A DNA stretch of 64,000 nt from Novosphingobium umbonatum (GTDB lineage: Bacteria; Pseudomonadota; Alphaproteobacteria; Sphingomonadales; Sphingomonadaceae). Both the position numbers and the translations under genes were made by a program. The DNA is taken from positions 368,684 to 432,683 of the forward strand of contig NZ_SACO01000004.1 of assembly GCF_004005905.1 (NCBI RefSeq), given 5' to 3'. Position 1 is the first letter of the stretch. Every line of letters starts with the position of its first letter. Below the pieces are notes generated by a model. That model made no database searches. It was not told the origin of the DNA and saw nothing but the letters and a program-made list of their open reading frames with translations. Shown piece by piece: positions 18,251 through 26,658 of the stretch.

Positions 18251-19128
18251 CCGCGCAATCGGGCCAGTTCGGCAATATGCTCTGGCCCGATACCGCAACA
18301 TCCGCCCAATATGTTGGCCCCTTCCCCCGCCCAAGCGCGGGCGAAGTTGGCATAGCCTGCGGGCGTCAGGTCGGAACGGATCTCGTCCAGCCCTGAATTG
18401 GCCTCGGCATCAGCCCTCATCGGCGGAAAGGCATTGGCATAGACGCCCAGGGGAAGGCTATCGCCCAATTCCGCCCGCGCCACAGCCAGCGCGTCCTGCA
18501 TTACCTCGGGCTGGCTGCAATTGAAGAGCAAAGCCCCTGCTCCCAAACGCCGCGCCAATTGGGCCGCTTCCGCCACGCTCTCGCCCGAACGCAGGGCTGG
18601 GGCGGCAGGTGCTTCATCGGCCAAAGTAAAGCTCAGCCACAAAGGCTTGCCCGTGTCGGCCACCAGTTCGGCCACCAATTCCGCCTCGGCCAAAGCCGAC
18701 AGCGTTTCGGCCTGCCAATGGTCAACATAGGGGGCCATTGCCGCAATCAATACCGACAAGACCGGACGCGCGCGTTCCAGATCCACCAGATCGGGCCGAT
18801 AGGACCCGCAGACCGGCGGCAAGGAACCCGCCACCGCTATGGGCCGTTCGGCAGCATCGGCCTCCTGCCGTGCCAAACGCGCCGCCAGAGTGGCCAGCTC
18901 CGCGCCACGCTCGGCAAAGCACTCCTCACCCAGATGGAACGGCACCACGGCATAAGAATTGGTGGTGATAATATCGGCGCCCGCGTCAATATAGGCGCGA
19001 TGCACCTGCCCCACGAAATGCGGCGCCTCGATCAGCGCCAAGGCCGACCACTCCGGTTGCCGGAAAGGAGCGCCCATCCGCGCCAGTTCGCGACCTGTGC
19101 CGCCGTCCAGAATCTGCAACTTGCTCAT
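18247..19128 (-). CDS. Homocysteine S-methyltransferase family protein
   Basis: 293 residues from the ATG at 19128, preceded by GGAAGG; upstream in-frame codons lack a good site. The start MSKLQILDGGTGRELAR and GADIITTNSYAVVP are typical of the MmuM/BHMT barrel. The zinc-binding cysteines are present as FNCSQPE and LGGCCGIGPEHI near the C-terminus. It probably moves a methyl group from S-methylmethionine or a related donor to homocysteine in the cytoplasm. It lies 53 bp after the broken glycosidase on the same strand and could be transcribed with it, but it has its own ribosome-binding site. The donor is not determined. Confidence 0.88.
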   Translation of the reverse strand: MSKLQILDGGTGRELARMGAPFRQPEWSALALIEAPHFVGQVHRAYIDAGADIITTNSYAVVPFHLGEECFAERGAELATLAARLARQEADAAERPIAVAGSLPPVCGSYRPDLVDLERARPVLSVLIAAMAPYVDHWQAETLSALAEAELVAELVADTGKPLWLSFTLADEAPAAPALRSGESVAEAAQLARRLGAGALLFNCSQPEVMQDALAVARAELGDSLPLGVYANAFPPMRADAEANSGLDEIRSDLTPAGYANFARAWAGEGANILGGCCGIGPEHIAELARLRG

Positions 19129-19181
19129 GAACCTTCCGATAGGCCCCTTTGCGCCCAACGTCATCTGCGTCAAATCGCCCC

Positions 19182-21317
19182 CTATCGCGGGGCGATGACG
19201 GCCCCCAGACTCAGTGGCTTGAGTTCCAGATAGAGGTCCCGCACCTTCGAAGTGCTGCGGGCGGGTGGCAATGACTTGGAAGGGCGGCTTTTGGGGCCAT
19301 CGTCGATCCAAGCATATTGGTCAGGGCCAAAATGGCTGATCTGCACAGGGCCAGCAATGGTGTGAAATAGGCCTTTGAGATCCTGCACGGTAATATGCAG
19401 CTTCACCGCCCGATCGGCATGGCGGTTCAGTGCCAAGACCCCCAAGCGACCATCCGGCCGCCGCACTGCGAAAACCCGAACCGCATCATCGGCCTGCGCC
19501 CCCATATCCACCGGCAGGAAATGGTGCTTGCCCTTAGGCATCAACCAGTCCCCGATCATCAGCCTAGCGGTATGGTAACTGGGCATGGACGTGCCTGCCT
19601 GTCCCTTCTGGTCGGCCATTTGCAACATCATATTGCCAAAGCCGGCACAGGGCAGGTTCTGGTTCACCGGCACATTGGGGCCATAGCCGAACAGATAGGC
19701 GGCATTGCCCCCCTCGCTCAGAAACTGGCCATTGATATTGGCCATCAACAAGGCGCTGGGCATTTCGGACATGGCGCGGCCCGAATAGGCGGAGAAGCCA
19801 TATTCGGTGATGATGCGCGGGATATCCGGCCCCACCCCTTCATCGGTCAGGCGCGTCATCAACCGGTGCATCAACCGGTCCTCCTCGATCAACTTGCCGG
19901 GAATATTGTGGCAAATATCATCGAAAGGATAGAATTCGAACGAATAGAATTGCAGGTCGGCCAAACGCCCCCGTTCCTGCAAAGCCTTGATAAAATGCCT
20001 GTTCCACGAACGCTCCGGATCGGAATTGAGCCAGGTCTCGCTCAATGCGCTTTGCGCGCTGGGACCGCCCAATTGCAATTGGGGCCAGATGGGGCGCAAG
20101 CGGTCCACCCATGCCAGATAGAGCGCGGCCTAATCATCGGGATTGCCCCATTGGCCATCGGGTTCCTCGCCCAATTCCACCTGCCGCACCGGATAATTCC
20201 GCCAACGCAAATAGCGCAGCATCGCCGCCGCATTGTCTGGCGTATCATACAAGACCCCCACCGGCAGCATGATCGGCCGCCCGTTGCCAAGGCCGCTATG
20301 GAATACACGGTCCAGTCCGGCCTGTTCCAGATGCGGATCGCGGTCTACTTCGCGGTGCCACGGATCGGTAGAGGAGACATGGGCGAAGGTTTGCCCGCTC
20401 TTGTTGGCCTTGTGCTGCACCACATCGATCAACGTGCCATCAGGCGCCAGACGCCCCGCACTGATTTCCCGCACGGCGAAACCGGCGCGATCACGCCAAT
20501 CCTTGGCATCTGGCGGCGCGGTGTTTGAGCCTTGCTCCAGCAGAACGCGCAGGAATTTCACCCCTACCGGCTTCTCGGCCAGTTTGAGCAGGACATCCCC
20601 GCCCTTGCCCTCGGTCAGGCTGCCATAGTCAAAGGTGATCCAATGCGCCCCCGGCCCGTAATCATTGTCGCTGGACCAATATTGCACCTTATAGGCGGTG
20701 GCATAGGGCGTGCCCCAATGGATACGTACCGCATCAATCTCCAAAGGCTTGTCAAAGCGTAAAAGCAGCCATTGATGATGCGGCCTGCCATCTTTCAGGA
20801 AAGCGGCATCCAGATAGGGATTGGATTTCCAGAAACTGTCCAGATCGCCATCGGTAAGGCGCGAGTAATCATCGTCATTGGCATTATCAATCGTATCGCC
20901 ACGACGGGGCAGCTTATAACCCCATGAATTGCCAATCGGCTTGGTCGCGCGGTCGCTGGAGGTCCAATAGCCCTGTTGGTGGGCCGGATCACTCCATGTC
21001 CCTTGCGGATTCCAGTGCCATGCCTCGATGCCCAGTTCGGTGCGCAAACGATAGGTTAAAGGCCGCAAGCCCGCGCTGCGCATCGCCGCCACATTATGCT
21101 TGGTCAGCAAGCGATCAGTGGCTCCTTGCTGGCCGCCGTCAATGCCCGCCCCCATCGCCTCGATCGGGTCAAAGGCAGGCCCCGCCTTGCGTCCGATCCG
21201 TAGTTCGATCGGAAGGGGGCGCACATCCTCGCCCAAGACCGGAGCGGATGCGGCACAAATAAGGCCCAGCATAGCGGACAGAACAGGCATGCGAGGGAAG
21301 CGGGATAAAAAGGGCAT
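19182..21317 (-). pseudogene. Exported glycosidase-like protein with discoidin-like domain, interrupted by one in-frame amber codon
   Basis: One continuous reading frame of 711 codons is split by a single TAG at 20130-20132. The first part (20130-21317) is 395 residues with a signal peptide (VLSAMLGLICAASAPVLG), a galactose-binding-like domain (about 150-290; WLLLRFDKPLEIDAVRIHWG) and the motif RQVELGEEPDGQWGNPDD just before the stop. The same frame continues as AALYLAWVDRLRPIWPQL and contains RIITEYGFSAYSGR. The two Glu motifs (GEEPDG and ITEYG) look like the acid/base and nucleophile of a clan GH-A barrel and are separated by the stop, so neither half alone should be active. TAG is one base from a Tyr codon, and Tyr fits the context. 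Nonsense mutation, sequencing error and readthrough are all possible. No frameshift is seen, and the rest looks intact. Confidence 0.75.
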
Positions 21318-21363
21318 ACGCTAATAAGCACCTGAAAGAGGTAATCAACAGGCGAGCTGAAGC

Positions 21364-22716
21364 TTAACCGCCGCTCATCAGATCCAGCAGCAGCACCATC
21401 GCCAAACCCACCACCGAAATCGCCGTTTCCAGCATGGACCATGTGCGGAACGTGTCGCTTGTCGATGTGCCCATATAGCTTTTGACCAACCAGAAGCCGG
21501 GGTCATTGACATGAGAAAAGAACACCGACCCCGCGCCTATCGCCAGCACCAACAGCGATGGATCCACAACAGCCCCAACGCCGCCCCCCGCTGCGACCAT
21601 ACCGCTCATAATCCCTGATGCGGTGATGGTGGCGACAGTGGCCGAGCCGGTGCCCACGCGAATGGCCACCGCGACCAGCCAGGCAATGATGATCGGCGAC
21701 AAGGCGCTGACGCTGGCAAATTGCGTGACTACATCGGGCAGTCCCGCGCTGACCAACACCTGTTTGAGCGAACCACCCGCGCCAATGCTCAAGATCATGC
21801 CACCGGCGGGCAGGACCGTGCTGGACCAGATCTCGTCCTGCAAATCCTGCTGCATCACATCGCGGCCAAACAGCATGATCAGCCCGAACAGATTGGCCAG
21901 CAACAGGGCCACGGGCGGCTCGGCCAGCAGGTGCATCCATGCTGCTGCGTGCGGGTCCATACCGCCCATCAAGGGCAAGGCCGCGCCGAGCGCGATCAGC
22001 ACGATGGGAAAGAGCAAAACCGCAGCGGCGGCCCCAACCGAGACGCTGCGTGTGGTATCGGGCAGGCTCAACACGGCCTCCTGCGCCACCACCCCGCGCG
22101 TAGTATAACGCGCCAGCAAAGGCCCCGCGATCAGCGCCGTGGGCACCGCCGCCACAGCCCCCAGCATCATCGTGCGCAGCAAAGGCGCCTGCAGGTCCCG
22201 CAAGGCGATCAAAGGGCCGGGGTGCGGCGGCAGCAAAGCGTGCAGCACCGAAAGCCCCGCCAGAGCCGACAGGATCACCCGCAAGCGCAGCCCCTGCCGG
22301 TCCTCCATCACAGCCACACCGGCCACAATAATCGGCATCAACAGCACCACACCGGTTTCAAAAAACAGCGGCAGACCCACCAGCAGAGCTGCCAGCAAAG
22401 CGCCCAATGTCGCATAGCGCTGCCCCGTCAAGGACAGCACCTTCATCGCCAGCGCCTGCGCCCCGCCCGATATTTGCAGCATCGCGCCCAGCCCCAGTCC
22501 CAAGGCCACCACCAGACCAGTGCCTTTGAGAATATCGGAAAAGCCTTTTTCAATGGCCGTGGCCACATCGGGCGGCGCCACACCTGCGGTCAGCCCGATC
22601 GCCATGGCCGCGGTTAGCAGGCCGACAAAGGGATGCAGCCCCACCTTGGCGATCAACCACACGGCCAGCGCAATTCCGGCGGCGCTGATCATCACCAGCC
22701 CCAAAGCATGCTCCAC
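21364..22716 (-). CDS. GntP-family permease (sugar-acid:H+ symporter)
   Basis: About 450 residues, with many hydrophobic helices and family hallmarks: GTGLVVALGLGLGAMLQISGG, GLPLFFETGVVLLMPI and LHALLPPHPGPLIA. The start is placed at a GTG (22716) preceded by GGGAGAG; a GTG at 22734 would add six residues. GntP proteins import gluconate, idonate and other sugar acids across the inner membrane. Its place between the glycosidase-like gene (46 bp downstream) and the creatininase-like gene suggests it takes up an acidic sugar released by the sulfatase/glycosidase pathway. Family assignment is firm; the substrate is inferred. Confidence 0.9.
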   Translation of the reverse strand: MEHALGLVMISAAGIALAVWLIAKVGLHPFVGLLTAAMAIGLTAGVAPPDVATAIEKGFSDILKGTGLVVALGLGLGAMLQISGGAQALAMKVLSLTGQRYATLGALLAALLVGLPLFFETGVVLLMPIIVAGVAVMEDRQGLRLRVILSALAGLSVLHALLPPHPGPLIALRDLQAPLLRTMMLGAVAAVPTALIAGPLLARYTTRGVVAQEAVLSLPDTTRSVSVGAAAAVLLFPIVLIALGAALPLMGGMDPHAAAWMHLLAEPPVALLLANLFGLIMLFGRDVMQQDLQDEIWSSTVLPAGGMILSIGAGGSLKQVLVSAGLPDVVTQFASVSALSPIIIAWLVAVAIRVGTGSATVATITASGIMSGMVAAGGGVGAVVDPSLLVLAIGAGSVFFSHVNDPGFWLVKSYMGTSTSDTFRTWSMLETAISVVGLAMVLLLDLMSGG

Positions 22717-22803
22717 ACGTCTCTCCCGCGCCACAGCGTCCGTTGTGGCGCCATGTTATGGGCACGGACTATAGCGGGATGCAGCCAAGCGCCAAGCAGG
22801 AAG

Positions 22804-23730
22804 TCAGCGCGGGTGGCGGCGTTGCTCGGCAAAATCCTGCAAATCCTTGGCGCTGCGCTGATCGGCTTTCAACGCCTGCAGGATCTGGACCAGACGGTCG
22901 GTGGCATAGTCGAGCAAGGCCTTGCCCCGCTTGGCCGTGGCGCCGCTGGCATCGCCAATATAGCTGGTGGGCGCCTCGATATAACGGGCCGTGCCGATCA
23001 ACACGCCATGGGGCACGGGCAAGTGAACCGCGCCTTCCTTTTCCGCCGGCTCATCATGGCCCCGTTCGGGATGCATCAGATCGGGGCGCACCGCCATCAA
23101 CAGCGCGATACGCTCCTCTCCGCCATGGCCGTCGGCGTCGGGGTGGCTGGGCTGCATCACGGCAGGCAGCTTCAAGGTTTCAGGCGTGGGCGGCGAAAAG
23201 CGCGGCGAGGCGGGATAGGCGGCATAGACCTGATAGGGCTGGGGCAAGGCCATATTGCTTTGGATGAACCACTGGATTAGGCCCATATTGCTGGAATGGC
23301 CATTGGACAGCAGGATCTTGCGGCAACCATTGCGCGCCATCTCGCTGACCGTTTCGCGCAGCATCTGGAATTGCAGATCGGCGCTATAGGAAATCGTGCC
23401 CTGATGGTTGGCGACATCGGCGGTTTGCGCGACATAATAGGCGGGGAAGATGATGGCATATTCGCGCCTGGCCGCTTGTTCGGCAATGGCGCGGGCCATG
23501 ATCAGATTGGTCCCCATCGGGCCGGAGGGGCCAAATTTCTCCACACTGCCCATCGGCAGGATGCACAGGCCATCGGCAGCTTTGAGCGCCTTGATGAAAT
23601 CCGGTCCGGTCAGTTCTTCCCAGAAAGGGCTGAGCGCTAGCTTGGGCGCAGGTTCTGCGGCCATCACAGCTTGCGGCGCTATGGCCAAGAGGGCCGCCGC
23701 GACCAATTTATCCAACGCCTTTACCATCAT
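22804..23730 (-). CDS. Exported creatininase-family protein with altered metal-ligand positions
   Basis: 308 residues, starting at one of two adjacent ATGs (23730 or 23727) after AAAGGACGGG. A signal peptide (LVAAALLAIAPQAVMAA) is present. The creatininase/MftE-like amidohydrolase fold is recognised from GLCILPMGSVEKFGPSGP, KILLSNGHSSNMG and DADGHGGEERIAL. In the usual motif EQHGPHLP...D, His and Asp bind metal. Here they are Phe66 and Asn75, while Glu64 and His145 remain. Either the metal site is changed or the protein is not a classical amidohydrolase. Most family members are cytoplasmic, so export is also notable. It sits between the FGE and GntP genes on the same strand, which ties it to the sulfated-glycan pathway. 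Confidence 0.8.
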   Translation of the reverse strand: MMVKALDKLVAAALLAIAPQAVMAAEPAPKLALSPFWEELTGPDFIKALKAADGLCILPMGSVEKFGPSGPMGTNLIMARAIAEQAARREYAIIFPAYYVAQTADVANHQGTISYSADLQFQMLRETVSEMARNGCRKILLSNGHSSNMGLIQWFIQSNMALPQPYQVYAAYPASPRFSPPTPETLKLPAVMQPSHPDADGHGGEERIALLMAVRPDLMHPERGHDEPAEKEGAVHLPVPHGVLIGTARYIEAPTSYIGDASGATAKRGKALLDYATDRLVQILQALKADQRSAKDLQDFAEQRRHPR

Positions 23731-23837
23731 CCCGTCCTTTGCCCCTCGCCGCGCGTCATCCGCAGCCAGACTAAAGACATGGATCTAGCAAAGGCCCGTC
23801 GCACCAAGCATTCAAAAGCCGACGCGCACTATCAATT

Positions 23838-24809
23838 CTACCCCGCCTGAACATCCTTTACACAGCGGAACCCGATGTGGCTGGTCGAACTGTCCAGCGA
23901 TTGCGGATGGCGCGCAGCGGGGCGATAGCGCTGGCAATAGGATGGCGCGCAGAGATGCGATCCGCCCTTGATCACCTTGCGCGGTGTTTTGGGCTCGGCC
24001 GGATCATGGCTCTTGGCGCGGAATCCCCCGCGTGGATTATCGATGGCGCAACAGGCGCTTTTCTTGCGCGGACGGGCATCGGAGGGCAGGCTCCACCAAT
24101 CCTCGCAAATCTCCCATGTGTTGCCGATCAGGTCATAAAGCCCATAGGGATTGGCCGGATAGGCGCGCACCGGACTAGTGCGGACCCAGCCATCGGCCGC
24201 CGTATTGGCAAAGGGGAACATGCCCTGCCAAGTATTGGCCAGATGTTGCCCATGGGGGGTCAATTCATCGCCCCAGGCATATTCGGCATCCGGCAAGCCA
24301 CCCCTTGCGGCATATTCAAACTCGGCCTCGGTGGGCAGACGCTTGCCCGCCCAGGCCGCATAGGCCGCCGCATCGTGATGGGTTACATGCACCACGGGAT
24401 GATCCAGCAGGTCATCAATCCCGCTGTCGGGCCCCAGAGGATGGCGCCAACAGGCCCCCTCTATCCAGCGCCACCATTGCGAGGGATCGCCCAGATCAAC
24501 CGGATGGTCGGTCATGGTGAAAACCAGCGAACCCGCCTGCGCCATGGCCGGATCCATGCCGGGATAATCGCGCGGATCAGGCGCGATTTCGGCGAAGGTG
24601 CGATAATTGGTGGCGGCCACGAAACTGGCAAATTGCGCGTTGGTCACCGGTGTTTCGTCCATCCAGAACGAGGACACCCGAACCTTCCGGCGCGGGGCCT
24701 CCTCTGGATAGAAAGCCTCCGACCCCATCTGGAACACCCCGCCCTCCACCAGACGCATGCCGGCATGTGGCGAAAGGAGGGCTGGAGACAGGGTCATGGC
24801 TTGGCTCAC
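23838..24809 (-). CDS. Formylglycine-generating enzyme (SUMF1/FGE family, sulfatase activation)
   Basis: 323 residues from a GTG at 24809 that overlaps the sulfatase stop (GTGA); an ATG at 24797 is an alternative. The FGE-sulfatase domain covers nearly the whole protein: FQMGSEAFYPEEAPRRKV, WMDETPVTNAQFASFV, GKRLPTEAEFEYAARGG and GNTWEICEDWW. The copper-binding catalytic cysteine pair is present in SHLCAPSYCQRYR (Cys287, Cys292), which separates true FGEs from other SUMF1-like proteins. It converts the active-site Cys of unfolded sulfatases to formylglycine using O2, in the cytoplasm before export. No signal peptide is visible. Coupling to the sulfatase gene identifies its substrate. Confidence 0.92.
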   Translation of the reverse strand: MSQAMTLSPALLSPHAGMRLVEGGVFQMGSEAFYPEEAPRRKVRVSSFWMDETPVTNAQFASFVAATNYRTFAEIAPDPRDYPGMDPAMAQAGSLVFTMTDHPVDLGDPSQWWRWIEGACWRHPLGPDSGIDDLLDHPVVHVTHHDAAAYAAWAGKRLPTEAEFEYAARGGLPDAEYAWGDELTPHGQHLANTWQGMFPFANTAADGWVRTSPVRAYPANPYGLYDLIGNTWEICEDWWSLPSDARPRKKSACCAIDNPRGGFRAKSHDPAEPKTPRKVIKGGSHLCAPSYCQRYRPAARHPQSLDSSTSHIGFRCVKDVQAG

Positions 24810-26530
24810 TTTTCAGGGATTTGCTTGAATTGCTGGTCGACGGTCGGTGCATTCATGAAAGGCTTGCCTGCTGCCTTGGCCGCTTGCTTGGCCAGACTGT
24901 CGGGCATGATATCATCCATGCGGTCGGTGCGGTTGGGTTCGACCAGCCATTCCTCGGGGAAAGGCGCCGCGCCCGTGCCGCCCTTCATCCGGCGCACCGC
25001 ACCAATGGACTTGCGCGCTGTATAGGGAATGGCGTGCTTACCCTGACGGTTGGCCAATTGCTGGTAAAGTGCAGCGCGCAGAGTGATCTTGTCCTGCAAA
25101 TGCGCGGGATCCTCGGCCAGATTGTGCATTTCGCTCGGATCGGCGCCAATGTCATACAATTCGTCACGATCATAAATGCCGTGATACTGGATATATTTCA
25201 GATTGCCCCGCGTGATGGCAAAGGTCGTCGGCGTTTCGGGGAAGCTCCATTCCCAGTAATATTCATAGATGAAATCGCTGGGCTTCCAATCGGCAGGCTT
25301 TACCGCCCCAGTGATCAGGCCCCATGCGTTCTGGCCTTCAAACTGCTTGGGCATGGCGGACACGCCTGCGGCATGGAGGAAAGTCGGCGCGAAATCCAGA
25401 CCGCGCACGCGGCCGGTGTTGACGCTGTTGGCGGGCACCGTGCCCGGTTCCCACATAACCAAAGGCACGCGGACCGAGGCTTCATAGGCGTTGCGCTTAT
25501 CGATCAAGCCATGATCGCCAACCAGAAATCCATTGTCGCTGGTGAAGACAACCAAAGTGTCCTTTTCCAGATGGTTCTTCTTCAAATAGGCCATGATCCG
25601 GCCCAGGCTGTCATCCACAGCCGAGAGCGTGCCATAGTAATATTTGAGATATTCCGTCATTTTCATGTCGGAATTGTAAAAGAAATCAATCCCGTGCCAC
25701 GTGTTGCGCTGTTCATAGACCCAGCGCGGCTTGCCCTTGTAATTTTCGGGCGTGTTTTCGGCGCTGGCGGGCAGGCTGAACTGCGCCTTGTCATATTGAT
25801 GGGCATAGCGCGGCGGGGGCAAGGGGTCGGAATGCACCGCCTTATGGCTGAGATAGAGGAAGAAGGGCTTCTTGGGGTCGCGCTCCTTTTCCAGCCAGTT
25901 CATCGCATAATCGGTCAATTCATCGGTGATATAGCCCTTCTGGGGCACTTCCTTGCCATCGACATTGAGCGTGTTCACCTTGCCCGCCTGCGCGGCAGCG
26001 GCGGGCAGATCGCTGGTCGGGTAATAATGGCCTTGACCGCGGAAACTGATCCATTTGTTGAAACCGGCACGCGGGGCATCGGTTTCATCGCCCATATGCC
26101 ATTTGCCCATAAAGGCGGTCTGATATCCGGCCTGTTGCAGATAGGCGGGGAAGAAAGTCAGCCCATCTTCGCTGGAATTGTTATTGTCCACCACACCATG
26201 GTTGCGCGCGGTCATGCCGGTCAGGATCGTGGCGCGACTGGGACTGCACAGCGAGGAGGTGGTCACGCCATTGGGGAAATAGCTGCCCTCACGCGCCATA
26301 CGGTCGATGTTGGGCGTATGCAGCAGGCCGGGTTGCAGAAAGCCCATGCCGTCAAAACGCAGGTCATCCACCAACACAAAGATGATGTTGCGCGGACGCT
26401 GGGCCGCCTGGGCGGTAGCCTCCGCAGGCTTGGCCGACACGGCGGGCGCCTGTTGCGCCTTGGCCGATGGCATGGCCAGAAAGGCAAAAGTGGCGGCAGC
26501 ACCCATGATCGTATGACGCATTCTGGACAT
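24806..26530 (-). CDS. Exported type I sulfatase (arylsulfatase family S1)
   Basis: 574 residues from the ATG at 26530, preceded by GGGGAACG; it opens a signal peptide ending near PSAKAQ. The metal-binding start IIFVLVDDLRFDGMGFL and the signature LCSPSRATILTG, with Cys95 as the residue to become formylglycine, define a Cys-type sulfatase. The later stretches LVVFTSDNGFLVGDHGL and SYFPNGVTTSS also fit. It hydrolyses sulfate esters in the periplasm. The FGE gene directly downstream matures it. A TBDR lies upstream beyond a hairpin. The substrate is probably a sulfated glycan or glycoside; the S1 subfamily was not determined. Confidence 0.92.
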   Translation of the reverse strand: MSRMRHTIMGAAATFAFLAMPSAKAQQAPAVSAKPAEATAQAAQRPRNIIFVLVDDLRFDGMGFLQPGLLHTPNIDRMAREGSYFPNGVTTSSLCSPSRATILTGMTARNHGVVDNNNSSEDGLTFFPAYLQQAGYQTAFMGKWHMGDETDAPRAGFNKWISFRGQGHYYPTSDLPAAAAQAGKVNTLNVDGKEVPQKGYITDELTDYAMNWLEKERDPKKPFFLYLSHKAVHSDPLPPPRYAHQYDKAQFSLPASAENTPENYKGKPRWVYEQRNTWHGIDFFYNSDMKMTEYLKYYYGTLSAVDDSLGRIMAYLKKNHLEKDTLVVFTSDNGFLVGDHGLIDKRNAYEASVRVPLVMWEPGTVPANSVNTGRVRGLDFAPTFLHAAGVSAMPKQFEGQNAWGLITGAVKPADWKPSDFIYEYYWEWSFPETPTTFAITRGNLKYIQYHGIYDRDELYDIGADPSEMHNLAEDPAHLQDKITLRAALYQQLANRQGKHAIPYTARKSIGAVRRMKGGTGAAPFPEEWLVEPNRTDRMDDIMPDSLAKQAAKAAGKPFMNAPTVDQQFKQIPEK

Positions 26531-26617
26531 AGCATCGTTCCCCAGCTCGGATTTATGGTTCAATCAATTAGGCGCCGGACGGAACCAGAGAGAGGCAAGT
26601 TCCGCCCGACACACGAG

Positions 26618-26650
26618 CCGCAGGGAGGAATAAACGATCCCTCCCTGCGG
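26618..26650 (-). terminator. Hairpin between the TBDR and sulfatase genes
   Basis: The arms CCGCAGGGAGG and CCTCCCTGCGG are perfectly complementary (11 bp) around an 11-nt loop, 8 bp after the TBDR stop. No U-run follows. It may reduce transcription from the receptor into the sulfatase operon or protect the receptor mRNA. Confidence 0.6.
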
Positions 26651-26658
26651 GCAAGCCA

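Noticed and set aside
19182..21317. Treating the two halves of the glycosidase-like gene as separate genes
   Set aside because: The second half would start at a GTG lacking a ribosome-binding site and signal peptide, and the protein sequence is continuous in frame across the TAG.
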